Shown here: one piece after another, positions 11,884 to 25,200 of the stretch
Layout: every line of letters starts with the position of its first letter
Position numbering within the stretch: position 1 is the stretch's first letter
Assembly: GCF_003590095.1 (NCBI RefSeq)
Contig: NC_039480.1
Span: 5,929,328 to 5,993,327 of the forward strand
Origin: Trichoplusia ni
Taxonomy: Eukaryota > Arthropoda > Insecta > Lepidoptera > Noctuidae
Direction: 5' to 3'
Length of the DNA stretch: 64,000 bases
The notes under the pieces: model-generated
Database searches by the model: none
Told to the model about the DNA's origin: nothing
The model's input: the letters and a program-made list of their open reading frames with translations, nothing else
Made by a program: the position numbers and the translations under genes

Positions 11884-12074
11884 CTGCACGGATAGCCGAG
11901 TGGTTGAGGTCACCACGCCAAATCCACTGAGCACTTCGTGTCGCGGGTTCGAACCCCGCGTAAGACAAGCATTTGTGTGATCCACGAATGCTTGTCCTGA
12001 GTCTGGGTGTCTTGTGCAAATGATTTGTATGTTTGTGAAACGACACAAAGATTAAATTCCTTAGTGCGGGAGTA
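11884..12074 (+). repeat. HaSE-like tRNA-derived SINE, full length
   Basis: Best-preserved family A copy. tRNA-like head with 'GGATAGCCGAGTGGTTGAGG' (box A region) and 'CGGGTTCGAACCCCGCG' (box B region), conserved core, and tail ending in 'GTGCGGGAGTAG'. The head is tRNA-derived, but the attached core and tail and the many copies show it is a SINE, not a tRNA gene. Confidence 0.8.
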
Positions 12075-12744
12075 GTTTTTCTTAATAAAAATAATCTAGA
12101 GGCCCAATTCAGCGTATTATAAAACAGTGGTCATTCCCATATATTTCCTATGGCACATAATTAAACTAAAAATATAGCAATTACAATTTTATAATAAACA
12201 ATTGACTCGATACGATCTAGCTTACGTACTAAAAAAGGTATAATTTCGTGGTTACATTTGTCACCTGAAAAAGGGAAAATAAAAAAAAATCGTTAATATT
12301 AAAATATTTTTCGAAAAATAAACCCATTTTAAAATAAACTAAATAATGTCATTATAATAGGGTAGGTAAAAGCTATCTACTAGGCTAGGCAGTAGTCGAA
12401 TCTGGCATTTTAAACTAGTCTGAAATTTCTGGAATCTGATTTTTTTTGACTAAACCTAGATTTTCTTAGTGACCCCCTATAGGGCACTGGTTTGGGGAAA
12501 ATGGGAGAGCATTTTTATCTGGACTATTCTATCCTGAACCGATGTCATCCGTCTGGTAGACCTACTTAACTTACGAATTCTCTATAAAAACATTAATTTA
12601 CGTCATTTCGTTATAATTCTCTTAATGTTAAAAATGCCTGATTTTCTTCTTTTTGGTAGAGGGCGTATGATTTTGTCACTGACCTCAAAAGGTACAGGTA
12701 TGTTGAACCTAGACTGAACTTTTTTCATTTGAGACCAAGCTTCG

Positions 12745-12925
12745 TCCGGTTATTCATACTTATTTATCGGGATCGCCCGACTAGTTTCGGACCCAACCGG
12801 AGTCCTTAATCAGGAGCTGACCAACCGACGGACCAGTGTGATCATGAGTCGAACTCAAAAAATCTCACTGCCGCGTGATTATGGTCTCCGGTTGGGTCTG
12901 CAACTAGTCGGGCAATCCTCTCAGA
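12745..12925. repeat. Degenerate foldback element (TTAA family)
   Basis: Arms 'ATCGGGATCGCCCGACTAGT' and its inverse 'CAACTAGTCGGGCAATCC' flank the centre. Related to 25088-25242, but here the outer ends are lost. Confidence 0.5.
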
Positions 12926-12982
12926 CAAACATTCTTTTAAGCACATAACCTTCCTTTAACCTAACAATTAAGCCCAACAATT

Positions 12983-12988
12983 TTTATT
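12983..12988 (-). terminator. Candidate STAT polyadenylation signal
   Basis: AATAAA on the - strand, 83-88 nt past the STAT stop codon (13071-13073). It is the first canonical signal after the stop; transcript evidence is needed to confirm use. Confidence 0.45.
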
Positions 12989-13070
12989 CTCAAACTGTCT
13001 TGAGTCTTCAACAACACACAACCCTCCTTTATCTCGCAGTCGGTTAAGTACACACGTACATATACATACC

Positions 13071-13200
13071 TCACTTCATGCTCATGTTGCTGTAGATATC
13101 GAAGTCGTCCAAGCCGTCCGGCTCGAAGGCGCGGATCTGCTCGAACAAGTCGCTGTCCATGTAGCTGTCCGTCTGAGCGGGAGTCGCCGCGCTGAAGTAG
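13071..13200 (-). CDS. STAT: STAT last coding exon (transactivation tail)
   Basis: Encodes the acidic C-terminus (DSYMDSDLFEQIRAFEPDGL and on to TGA). The acceptor gcaacag|C fits the AG phase left by exon 18. It sits 12.2 kb from exon 18. The upstream frame is also open to 13367, so an alternative start or terminal exon is possible. C-terminal splice variants are known in insect and vertebrate STATs. Confidence 0.85.
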
Positions 13201-16200
13201 CTGTTGCGACGCCATTTTGTTGTAGCGGTGGTGATTTTGGTGAGATAGATGTTGTTTGGCGGTGATTGGTGTTTAGAGGTTTGTTTCGATTGTTTGTTTT
13301 GGTGACATGTAATTGTTGATTTTAATAAGACGATTTTTGTTTTGTTGAAAACATTGAAGTTTTCCACAAGTTATTGAAAATAAGTCATCACATTTTATTT
13401 GTTATGATAAGAATTATTGCAGCAATTACTCATTGGAATTTTTTGTTGATTCAAATCATCATCATGTTGATTTCAGTTCATATCATCGCCATTTTTCAAA
13501 TGTTAGATCACCATTTTCGAGTAGCGATTAATTCAATGTTTGTGTATTGTGTCGGTGAGGTCGATTTTATATTGGTGATTAGTTTGTGTGGTCCATCGTC
13601 GATCACCGGATATGGGGAAAGAAAGAGAAAATGCAACACGTTAATAAAATAAAGACGGTCGTTGAAAAAAAAGAGGGAAATAAACAAAAACCTACAACCG
13701 TCGCCAAAAAGGCAGCACAGACAAGATAAACGCAGCTGTAGTCTATGGTTTGGCAAAAATAATTTAAATTTTATATAAAAATATAATTAAACAAAAAAAA
13801 ACTAAAATAAAACGACCGTCTGTGTTGCATTTTCGCGAAGGGTTCTCATTGAGAAAAATATGTCTATTGCTAAGAAAATATATAAAAAGGAAGAAATTAT
13901 TATTTTCTAAATATACTATTTAATAGTAATATAAGAGAAAAAGAATAAGTTGAGGCGGTAAAAAGACAATTTTTCTCAATGAATAATAAAAAAAACATAT
14001 AAATTTGTATTTTTATCACATATAATAATAATACAAATACATCGAAACATACATATTTCAACTGTAACATTGTCATGTAATAAAAAATGCGTTGATTTAT
14101 CAAAACTTCAAAAATTCAAAAAAAATTCAAAAAAAAAACAAAGTTTTTCGAAAACTTGTCATAACCGCATTATTATAAGTATTATAGTAAGGCCAACGAG
14201 ACGAGATAAAATCGTAAACAAGCGGACCGTTACTGAGTTACATTGCGATAGCGAGGGATCATTATCCCTGTCCTTATCACTCGTACGCGCATATATGGCG
14301 TGAGTTGTTCGATGACAGCTGTCGTTATGTGATTCGTGGTACAAGAGAGCAGTCAGTACGGCAGTTGTCAACATTTGGTCCGCCATGTTGTGAACAAGTT
14401 CATTCTTTCATTTTTGTCAAAATTCGAACTTTATAATAGTTTATTCGTATAAAAATGTTATGAACCCTGAAAGTTTTTTCACATTCTTTATCTCGTCTCG
14501 TTGGCCTTACTTATAGTACATATTTGTTTTTGAAAATAAAGCTTTTTATATATTAGATAACGCAAGTATATGATAACCTCTGTTTTTCAATTTAATTCTT
14601 TATTGCATACCATAATGTTATATAGGTGGTTAATTATTAATTATGTATTTATTTTCTTGTTTGTTTCATTACGGCAACACCGATCTGTATGTGTGTCTAT
14701 GACAGAGGGGAGTTACTTATGTTTACTGTTAAATTTAACTGTAATTTTTAACTGAAGTTTTGACTAACCAAAGCGAGGTGCCGGTCAGACTTCACACGAT
14801 GTTTAGAAAATTCGTTTATTTAAAATTTTAAAAATGGTCCAGAAATATTTATTTTAGATTCTTTATAGGCTTACCGAATCATATCTAACCAAGCAGCATT
14901 TTTAACTACATTCATATTTAATTTAAAATCGATCCAATGTTAATATTTTCACCTATTTCAATTATTAATAACAAAAAAAGCATGTCAATCTCGAATCGTT
15001 ATCAAAAAAGATATGTATTTAAAAACCATTGATATGTATAATTTCATAATCTGTGTGAAGCTGACTTTACCGACTTCTTCTTTTTCCTATCAAATTACAC
15101 CTATCTAAAGATATAATAGTCACATCCATTTATAATTAAATTTTCGACATAAATTCGTTAATTGCATTAACTATTAACCATCCAATATCAAATCAACAAA
15201 CCAACGATTTTCAAAGGAGTTTTCGAATAAAAATACTCTTTTAGTCAAACATTTATAGACAAACAATTGAAGTCACTTTTAGTCGAAAAGTTTTAGACGT
15301 ACAATTGAAGTCAATTTTATACGTGTAACGATTTAGTCAAAAAGTCCTTTAGTCACGTCGGCGTATACTTTCAATTTTTATCAATAATTGACCGATTTAT
15401 AATACTTATGATTACAACATTCAATTGTGCCTAACCTAAATTTATTTTAGCATTTGGTAAGCGACTGTTTTTAGCTTTGAAATATTTAAACAATGTTTAT
15501 TTAGTAAAAGGTTTATTTTAATCTATCTACGTATGTTAGTTTAATTAGTACGCCATAACTCATAAAAGTCTAAATGGATTCTGATGAGTCGTTAGAATCT
15601 TTTATTTTGAACCTTTACATAAAAACATCGTTTAAACATTTATTTTTAAATATCACGATACATATCGTCATACATTTTTGTTAAGTCACTTTTACATACA
15701 AAATTGAAAAAATTGAACTACCCACTTTTGTTGAAAACGTTGCAAATGTGGGTAGTCCTCACAATTACTATATTTTAACGAAACGATATGATAAACAGCA
15801 ACAGCAATTGTTATGAAAAATATACAAAAAGTTTATAACCTTTTTTGAAGTTTTTAACATTTGCTGTAATAATGTTCAATGTGGTATGAAGTTGATTATA
15901 CACGGTGATTTTTTAGTCGTCTTACAAAAGCAGCCCAGTTCATGTATCCAACGACTAGAACACGTTCATGATAAAAAAATAGGTATTTATTAGATTTGAA
16001 AAAAAATTAAATGCAATTTTTTTTCAATATTATGATGCAATTCGTAGTTTTTTAGAAACACAGCTCTGTTGCGAGCGCGGTCCGAGCCTTGTAACAATGG
16101 TGAGGGGCGCGGGCGGCGGCGTTTTTATCATTTTTAAGAGTATATTTCAGATTTCTCTTGTTTAATTTTCTTCGTACTTATTATCTTAGTTGATGATAAA

Positions 16201-19200
16201 AAAAAATAATCGCGCCTAGGGGTGTTTTATGTCGGACACATGAACTGGGCTGCTTTTGTAAGACGACTAAAAATCACCGTGTATAGCCACTTTTAGCCAC
16301 ATGATTGAAGCCAATATTTAAACAATGTTTATTTAGTAATAAACATACAAAAAAATCAGTAAAAACCTATTTTATTTCGATTATTATTAGACATTCATAA
16401 TCACTTAATTCTATTATTAATTATACTACAAAAATCTTCACTCAAGAATTAACCCTTAACTTACTCTGTCTTAAGAGCGTCTTAACTTGAGTGCAGTTTA
16501 ATTTTACTTAACTTTAATATTTAAATACGTTACTGTAATGACCGAATAAGGAAACAACGCTTATATTTGAGACGCCCTTAAGTGTCAGCCACTTAAAGAT
16601 GAAGAAACATAGGGACATGTAAGTGCGTCTTATTTTAAGTCGCGTTTGTAACTCGGAAAACAGTTAAATATTTAAATTGATTTAAGTTAACTGGTTTTGC
16701 GTTTCGGATTTTTTAATTAACAGATCATAGGAAGGTTTAAAATTTGTCTACGGTCAATAGACGGGCAATAAACGCGTTTATCTTGTGCGTAATTTAAAAA
16801 CATCCTGTATATATATAGGGCTTTATAACACCAGCCTGTAACTGTCCCACTGCAGGCCTCTCATACAGAGAACGAGCATTGATCACCACGCTTGTGAGTT
16901 GCCCCACGGTAGGGCGCCATTACCGAAGTGATATTTATACGAATTTGGCTCTTTTGAATATTCATATTTAAATATTGGGTTTATATCTTACTCAAACTTA
17001 GTTCTTCGGGCGCAAAATAATAATTATAATTAATAAACAAAATTTTGCGCTATAGCACACAGTCAAATCAAACAACGTTAAAAAAACCCTCTATTACTCA
17101 ACCACACATTTAAAAATTAAAAGCAATACTAAAACACACAACTTAAAAAAATAAAATGTCATGATTAAAAAAAATATACTAAACACAAAAATAAAAAAAT
17201 ATTTTTCCAAGAAAATTAGCACCCAATTTATACAAAGATATTAAAGAAAGTAATCATTAAAATACGTTATGTTTTATACAGGGTGGATCCGATGAAAAAT
17301 TCCAACGCAGGGGGGTCTGGAATCATGTCCAGAACCCTTGGACCACGGGATCGGTATGACGTCCCTACCACCCTGTATATTACCGTATAAGAGGCCTATC
17401 CCACGTCTTAAAAGTAATATTATAATGGTTGTGGAAACGGAGCAGAGCAAATTCAGAGGCGTCGTAGGGACCAGCGTAAAGAGACCTCCAGTAACATAGA
17501 TTTGTATACCATCTGGAGATTTAGGAACCATGTGCGTCCGGTGCCCAAGTTGTAACTGCATAAGTGAATCGATCACAGGTTTGACGCTTGACGCGGTTGG
17601 TCCGTATATGACCATCTTTGTCATAACGAGTTCCTCCGTGTTTCGGAAGGCACGTTAAATTGTGGGTCCCGACTGTTATTCATACATCATTGACAGTCGT
17701 TACAGGTAGTCAGAAGCTAGACAGTCTTACAACCAGTCAAACTAAGGGGTATCGTGTTGCCCAGGTAACTGGGTTGAGGAGGTCAGATAGGCAGTCGCTC
17801 CTTGTTAAACACTGGTATAGTTATCGGCACAGATCTTGAAAGCTCGGTGGAAGAGTGGGGATCGCTTTGCGCATCGTAAAATAAAACGCCAATCAATTCT
17901 GCGTACTCGACGTTTTGTGATGCATGCAACTGCAGCAAAGAATTTCAACCAATCACGAGCGGTTGAAATCCGGTCGGGAGGGCTATGACGCGATGCGCTG
18001 CGGGACAATCACTGCACTTTATCCGCCCCGCGCCTCACTTCATACCGCAAAAGGGACACAAAAAATCACTTCTGCGCAGGAGAAGGTCAGCGCTCAAGAT
18101 CCGTGCCGGTGACTATACATAGCTGAATCCGGTTAGACTGGAAGCCGATCCCAACATACGCTAGGATGATGATGATGACTAACATGGAGTAATCACCCTT
18201 AAGCGGCCAGACAAACGGCACTTGTACTTAGCACCCATTTTATTATGAAAGCGCGTTTGCTAGAGGCCAAGGAGCGGTGGGGCAATATTTTCACACGGTC
18301 GCTACATGGGCTAGAGACAGCCCTTCTACACCAGAAATAATATTACTTTAATAGACAAGCCTCTATACATTCAAAATAAGAATAATATAATAATAAATGT
18401 TTTTAAATTAATCACCAAATCAATATCAATATTTTGATTTAATCAAAATAAGTATGACTGGTTTATTTTTTTAGATTTTTTTGTTATGTCAAATAGTGAC
18501 GATATGAAAAGAATATATTTTTAACGTATAGAAATTCACGATTTTTGAACTGTCAAATGTTGATTTGATTTCTGTTATTTTTTTTCAAAAATTCATACTT
18601 TTACTTTCAAAAAATTAAAAAACTTAAGTATAGAGATTTAAGAACATTAATAATATAAGTTAGTTATTAATAATAAGAAAAAAAAATGCAATTTCATGGA
18701 CCCCACGTTTTTAAGTTTATAAATACATTATTATTAAAGAAAAGCTAGAAGTAAGCTTCTAAAGCCTTCAGGATGCGAGGAGTGGAGCGGAACAAGGCGG
18801 AGGCCCGAGAATAGACAATTTTCTATTGATACTAGCTGACCTAGCAAACGTTCTTTTGCCTATTAAATTATTCCTAGTTGTATGTATTTTTAATGCCACA
18901 TTATATAAAAATAAAAACATTTTTTTTTGTGTGATCAGCCCTTAACCCTTAGGGGTTCGAAAAATAGATGTTGTTCTATTCTCAGACCTACTGAATACGC
19001 ATATAAAATTTGGTAAAAATCGGTAAAGCCGTTTCAGAGGAGTACGGTAACTAACATCGTGACACGGGAATTTTATATATTAGATAAACTTTTCTTCACT
19101 ATTTCCACTGATGCGGAGTCGTGCGGATTTGAGCGGAACTAGTTGGAATGGCAGGGAATTTGGCGGAGAGGCCCGTGAATAGAAGATTTCCTATCGTAAC

Positions 19201-22200
19201 GGATGTGGAGTTGTCATTGATTGGTCAAAATACTCTGCTTCTTTAGCAAGTAGGTAAAATGTTATAATATGATTTTTCTAGTTATTTTCAAATACACTTA
19301 AAACCATACACAATCAGTCTCTGCGGTATGTATGAGATAATTTTAGTCAATATAACTTTTTAATTTCAGCTATTTTTAATATAATAGGGAAAAGTATTTA
19401 CATAAACAAATAGAAGGACGGCTTTTGATATAAGGTTTTTTTTTAATATTATGTTAAACGTGTATTAAATAAAACCGTGTTTGTGTGATATTGCAGGGAG
19501 TAATCTCAAAATTTACTGAACCGATTTTTGAAATTCTTTTACCAATAGATAGCTACATTATTTGTACGTCTCATAGACCATATTTATTTGATAAATAACT
19601 TTTAATTAATGAGAGACGGGTCAGCTAATATAATATAATATACACCGTGATTTTTTTGTCGTCTTACAAAAGCAGCCCAATTCATGTATCCAATGACTAG
19701 AACACGTTCATGATAAAAAAATAGGTTTTTATGAGATTTGAATAAATTTAAAAAGCAATTTTTATTCAATATTATGATGCAATTCGTAGTTTTTTAGAAA
19801 CACAGCTCTATTGCGAGCGCGGCCCGAGCCTTGTAACAATGGTGAGGGGCGCGGGCGGAGGCTTTTTTATCATTTTTAAGAGTATATTTCAGATTTCTCT
19901 TGTTTAATTTTTCTTCGTACTTATTATCTTAGTTGATGATAAAAAAATAAATAATCGCGCCTAGGGGTATTTTAAGTGTGTGTATTTATGTGCAATAAAG
20001 TAAAGTAATAATAAGTAATAATAATATTTTACGTCGGATACATGAACTGGGCTGCTTTTGTAAGACAACAAAAAAATCACCGTGTATATTCACAGATGAG
20101 ATTTTGTTGGTCTAGTGGTTAGTAACTCTGACTGCTAAGTCGGAGGTCGTAGGTTCTATTCCCGCCCAAGGACAAAAATTATACTATGTTGTGTCTGGGT
20201 GTTATTTATCTATTTTATGTGTGTATTTTAAGTTTATTATATTATAAGTTAACTATTTATAATATATTCTAGTCTCGGTTTTGTTTAATAACGTTATTTA
20301 ATGTAAAGAATATTATAAATATAAATTACAACAGAATATGCCTTTCTGAAGTGTATATTTGATTTAGCTAAAATTTAAATTTACCGATTCAATTTTAACT
20401 AGAGAATTTCTAGATATTGGTTGTAACATATCTAGAAATAAACTAAACTACCTACATTTTTGCCTAAATTGTTTTTTAAAATCGTTCTTTTACATTGACA
20501 AGTATTTTTTTAAAATCGTATTTTTTTGAGTTTTGAACCCAATAGGTTTTAATATGGCCGAAGATTCATAAATATATAAAAATTTATTTTATATAACCAA
20601 ATAACAATATATTATATATTTAAATATATATTATAATATAAAAAGCCAATTTTATATAAAGCTACAATAAAATTCATATATTTAATATTAACGAGAAATT
20701 TATAAATATTTAACTCCAAATTCTATGTTTTTGATATAAAAGTGAAAATATTAGTTTTATATTTCGTTAACACCGGGGTTTTACGTATTTTTAGTTGCTA
20801 AAAACCTTTTAATAATTATGTTTTCTTTTTTAGTTGTTATACAAGGTGTTACAAAAACACTCGGTTTTATTTTTTCTAGGTTTTTTGAAGGACAACTTTC
20901 TTCTCCTAAGTCGTATGCCGTTTTTTTATATATAACCATGATTATCCGTAGAGCTAAAATCCGTGAGGCTACGAATATTCGTAGCACCGTAGTAGTTACT
21001 TTTAATTCTTTTTATAGTCATTAGATAACAAATAGCCAAAAATTAGATTCCCTAGAAGAAACCACGTCTTAATCTTAACAAATTTAGTTAAATTACTGAC
21101 AAAACCTAAATTATAATCATAAAATTTTAGCCTCCTTATAAAATCCATTTTATTATCCTACTAATATTATAAACGCGAAAGTTTGTATGTATGATTGTTC
21201 CTCTTTCACGCGAAAACCACTAAACAGATTTAGACGAAACTTGGTACACAGATAGTTTATAAACAGGATTAGCTCAGGATAGTTTCTATCTCGATTTTGT
21301 GTTCCCATGGGACCATTTTTGATTTGAAACGGGCGGGCTCGCGGGCAATAGCTAGTTTTAGTTAACTTTAATTAAGCTGACATAGTATGCATTTCTCAAC
21401 ACCCTTAGGGTCTCCAGTCCTAGGTCATATGGTCTTAAACTTCTTAAATTGAATATGGACACTTAACGTCTTGATTTTGATGTTTTGTTTGTGTAAGCTC
21501 GTTATTTAACATCCTTTTCTAAATTGATAAGAGTGAGGGAGATTGCAATATTATTGGCATATAAATGTTAATATTATCCGCTTACTACATATTTTATAAT
21601 AAAGATCATTTCCATACTTCATGTTTTACAGAATCGGGAATCAATACTAGGTTCACTCAAAATTGTCTGGACTTTAAAAGAGACCGCGACTCCTGAGTTT
21701 GTTTCGACATTTCTTCTCAGGGTAGTCAGATAGGAAATGTCGACTCCAGCGTTCTCAAAACAGACATGTAAAGGTGATGATATATCCTAATTACAGAATA
21801 AATGATTTCATTGCATTTCAGACATCCCTCATTCTGGCGCAGTCGGTTAAAAGAATACTGATAGAATAGAAATAGCCTTAAAATTATACTTTTAAAATAA
21901 ATGCCGATTTAAAACGGGATTAAACAGATCAGTTATATTTTAAAATGCGATTAAACCGTTGCATCATTAAGGTTTATGTTAACTACCTTTATTTTGAAAA
22001 ATTAGCAAGAGTTACCAAAAACAGTTAAAATACAACCGATCTATTTAAACCCCGTTGTTAATTAGTAACTTTAAAGTTTAAAAGTAATCATTATAATACT
22101 GTTAAATTGTGCCAATTTATTGATTCAATATTTTTGATCTCAATAAAGAAATAAACTAATGTCTATCACAACAAATATGTCGATTTTCTTTAGTATTATT

Positions 22201-25200
22201 AACATAAATTTTCATAAAAAAAAAATCTATCACTTTCACTAAGAATACAACACCATTTGTATAAAATTACGAGCACAGGGTGTTGTTTTCTTACAAAATA
22301 CAGAATTTCCACAAAAATTAACAATATCTTATGCTATTTCTCTCAAAAGACAGAAAACTAATAATAAACAAATTATTGAGACACAAAAAACTGAATCTTA
22401 TACTTTTTTCCTATTTTTAACAAGTTTTTCTCTTATATTAACAAGTCATGGATGATAAAATTCAATTATTTAGTAGATATCCGATTCACAGTTGGAGAAT
22501 AGTTGTGCCGCAGCTAAAAACGAAAATTAGTATTACATTAAATATCCTAGAAATTTGAGACTTTTTATAAAACGTCTAGAAACGTATAAAGCCTGGAATT
22601 TAGAAAAAAGTACCTAGCAAAAGCAGAACAAAGACAATTGCAATGCATAATTTTAAAATTATTGCTGTTACCTTTCCAATATTTATTAACAATTTTCTTA
22701 ACTTACTTATTTAATTTAATTATTACTTTACTTAATTATTAAAAAAACGGTTCATTCACACTTAAATTCTTTATGCAATTGTGAATGAATCCTTTTAAAA
22801 ATAATTATCATCCCATCATAGCAATAATTATTACACTTCATATTTTGCTATTGCAACGCCTTTGCTACATACATAATACACTTTTCTAAAAATAATTAAA
22901 TTTCCGATTGTCAAAAATATTAAAAAAAATGTCAAAGAAATTTAAACTAGCACCAATATTCAATAAAAAGTCATTCTCACTCAAAATACCAGGCTTCATA
23001 TAAACAACCACTCAAATTTGAGACACCTTCAAGTTACACCACTTTAAGATGCAAAGTTACGAGAAAGTCTTATGGAAGAGAGAAACCTCTGGCTTGAGGC
23101 TTTAAAAGTCTCGGTAATAGGTCCATTAGGACGCAGAATACACGTCGAATTATATATTTTTAAACAAGAGACAACTATCTATCCCTACTAATATTATAAA
23201 TGCGAAAGTAACTCTGTCTGTCTGTCTGTTACGCTTTCACGTCTAAACCACTGAACTGATTTTAATGAAATTTGATACAGAGATAGAGTTGACCTTGAAA
23301 AAGAATAGGATAGTTTTTATCCCGAAATTTTGAAGAGTTCTCTTGGAAACGCGATATAACCGACCTCGACGCGGGCGAAAAGCTAGTACTAATATATAAA
23401 GCTGAAGAGTTTGTTTGTTTGAACGCGCTAATCTCAGGAACTACTGGTTCAAATTGGTTAGACCATTCATCTAGGAAGGTTTTAGGCTATATACCATCAC
23501 GCTGCGACTAATAGGAGCGAAGATACAATGGAAAATGTGAAAAAAACAGGGCAGGTATAAATCATAACTTATATCTTCTAACCACACGGACGAAGTCGCG
23601 GGCAACAGCTAGTCTTTAAATAAATTTTTAATAAGGTTGTAAATTAAGAAAAAGACTTAAATACGGGGGCCTGTTGGTCTAGTGGTTAGTGACCCTGACT
23701 GCTATACCAGAGGTCGTGGGTTCGATTTCCGCCCAGGACAAATGTTTTTGTGATGAGAATGATCATTTGTTCTGTGTCTGGGTGTAATTTATCTATAATA
23801 TGTATGTATTTAGAAATATATAAGTAAGTTTATCAGTTGTCTGGTTACCATAACACAAGCTCTGCTTAGCTTGGGATCAGATAACCGTGTGAGAGTTGTC
23901 CCAGGATATATTATTATTACATATATACTTTCTAGTAACATTGCACCTTAAAATGTGAGGACATCTTCGATTTGAGTAGCGTTTCTAAAATAGTGTAGTT
24001 CATTTAAAAATATATAGTAACTCTTGCAGTCCTGGAAGCGAGACAAAGTCATGTCATATTTAAGCGACTTTAAAAATAGGAGGTTCTCAGTTCGATTGTG
24101 TGTATGTACGTTTGTCCGCGATTATCTCGCGTTTGGCTCAAGCAATTTGGATGTGGTCTTCAGAAAAGTGTTGGTTTAATACAGAAAGTTAAAAAAAGGA
24201 GGTTCTGAGTTTGACTTGTAACTCTGAAGATTTTTATCAATATATGTTAACTCATGTTTTTTTATCGTTTTTGTAAGTACATACGTTAATATTGGACTGC
24301 CAAGTCAAAGGTTCGAATCCACGCACCAATGTAACACTATCTCGCATTCAAAACTGCTTATACAAGTACTGATACTAAAATACTGCTAAAAACCTATATT
24401 AAACAATAAAAAAAATCTTAAAATATAATAAAAAATAATTATTAAAAAAAGGATTGCAGTGTAAAATCTTAAAAATAAAACTTAATTTAAAAAAATAATA
24501 TAAAAACTAAAGGATGTGACTATTAATAAAACATTACAAAAAAAAAACTAAAATTATTAATACTAAAGATATTTCATTTCAGTTCTGCATATAAAAAAAC
24601 ACACGATTTTTCTCAAAAATCAATCATGTACCTATGGGGAAAAAAATAAAAAGAATGAACAAAAAAGTAAAAGAAAAATTAAAAATAAATAAATACATAA
24701 ATCGATCCAACCACTTGCACAGAGAAAAATATAAATAAGATTTATTAGGATTACGCGAATGTTAGACATTGAAATAAAACTACTTTTAATTTTAGATTTT
24801 GTGTCTGCCCGTGACCATGATAGCTGCAAAGGTGTCGAAATGTCGGGTACTAAAATCTAAAATAACCGCGATAAAATCCGTAAAAGTAGTTTCATTTCAA
24901 GATTTATTAAATTAATCTTTTTTGGGTTCCTCTTATTATAGAGGCTTAAGTAAGTCTGTAAGTCTATCCGTCTGTCACCAGGGCCGCGATTCTGCTATTT
25001 ACATTGGCCGCTGAATGAACGGCAATTAGATTAAATTTAAAACTATGAAAATTCTCATAAGCATTTTGCTAACTCGAGAATGATTAAACGATGTAACGGT
25101 TTACTCACGCGTATTTATCTGGGTAGCCCGAGTTTAATTCGACTCCCTCGCCGCCGCGTCAGCTCATGATTAAGGACTCCGGTTGGGCCCGAAACTAGTC

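Larger units (their letters stand above)
5409..13070. other. Intergenic region between convergent CCS and STAT
   Basis: 7.7 kb with no host gene that I can support. It is built from repeats: Helitron pieces (5469-5790, 11372-11545), a 326-bp MITE (6125-6450), 'GTCGGCTTCCAG'-type repeats (6826-7073, 9420-9605), HaSE-like SINEs (8160-8256, 9937-10110, 11884-12074) and a degenerate foldback (12745-12925). Between them lies AT-rich sequence, notably 7080-8150, 8270-9350 and 10120-11340, where I see only small palindromes (for example 'GGTTTGATCAAACC' at 7921-7934). Confidence 0.6.

Noticed and set aside
11884..11960. tRNA gene
   Set aside because: Good box A and B, but continuous with a SINE core and tail present in many copies; the same applies to tRNA-like heads at 20104, 23669, 52585, 60005 and 61834.
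13071..13367. 98-codon ORF as a stand-alone gene
   Set aside because: Its last 43 codons are the STAT terminal exon; the upstream part is intron sequence with low complexity.
17274..17624. 116-codon open frame on the - strand
   Set aside because: It overlaps a small MITE-like element and the start of an interspersed repeat, shows no domain or splice structure, and reads as chance.
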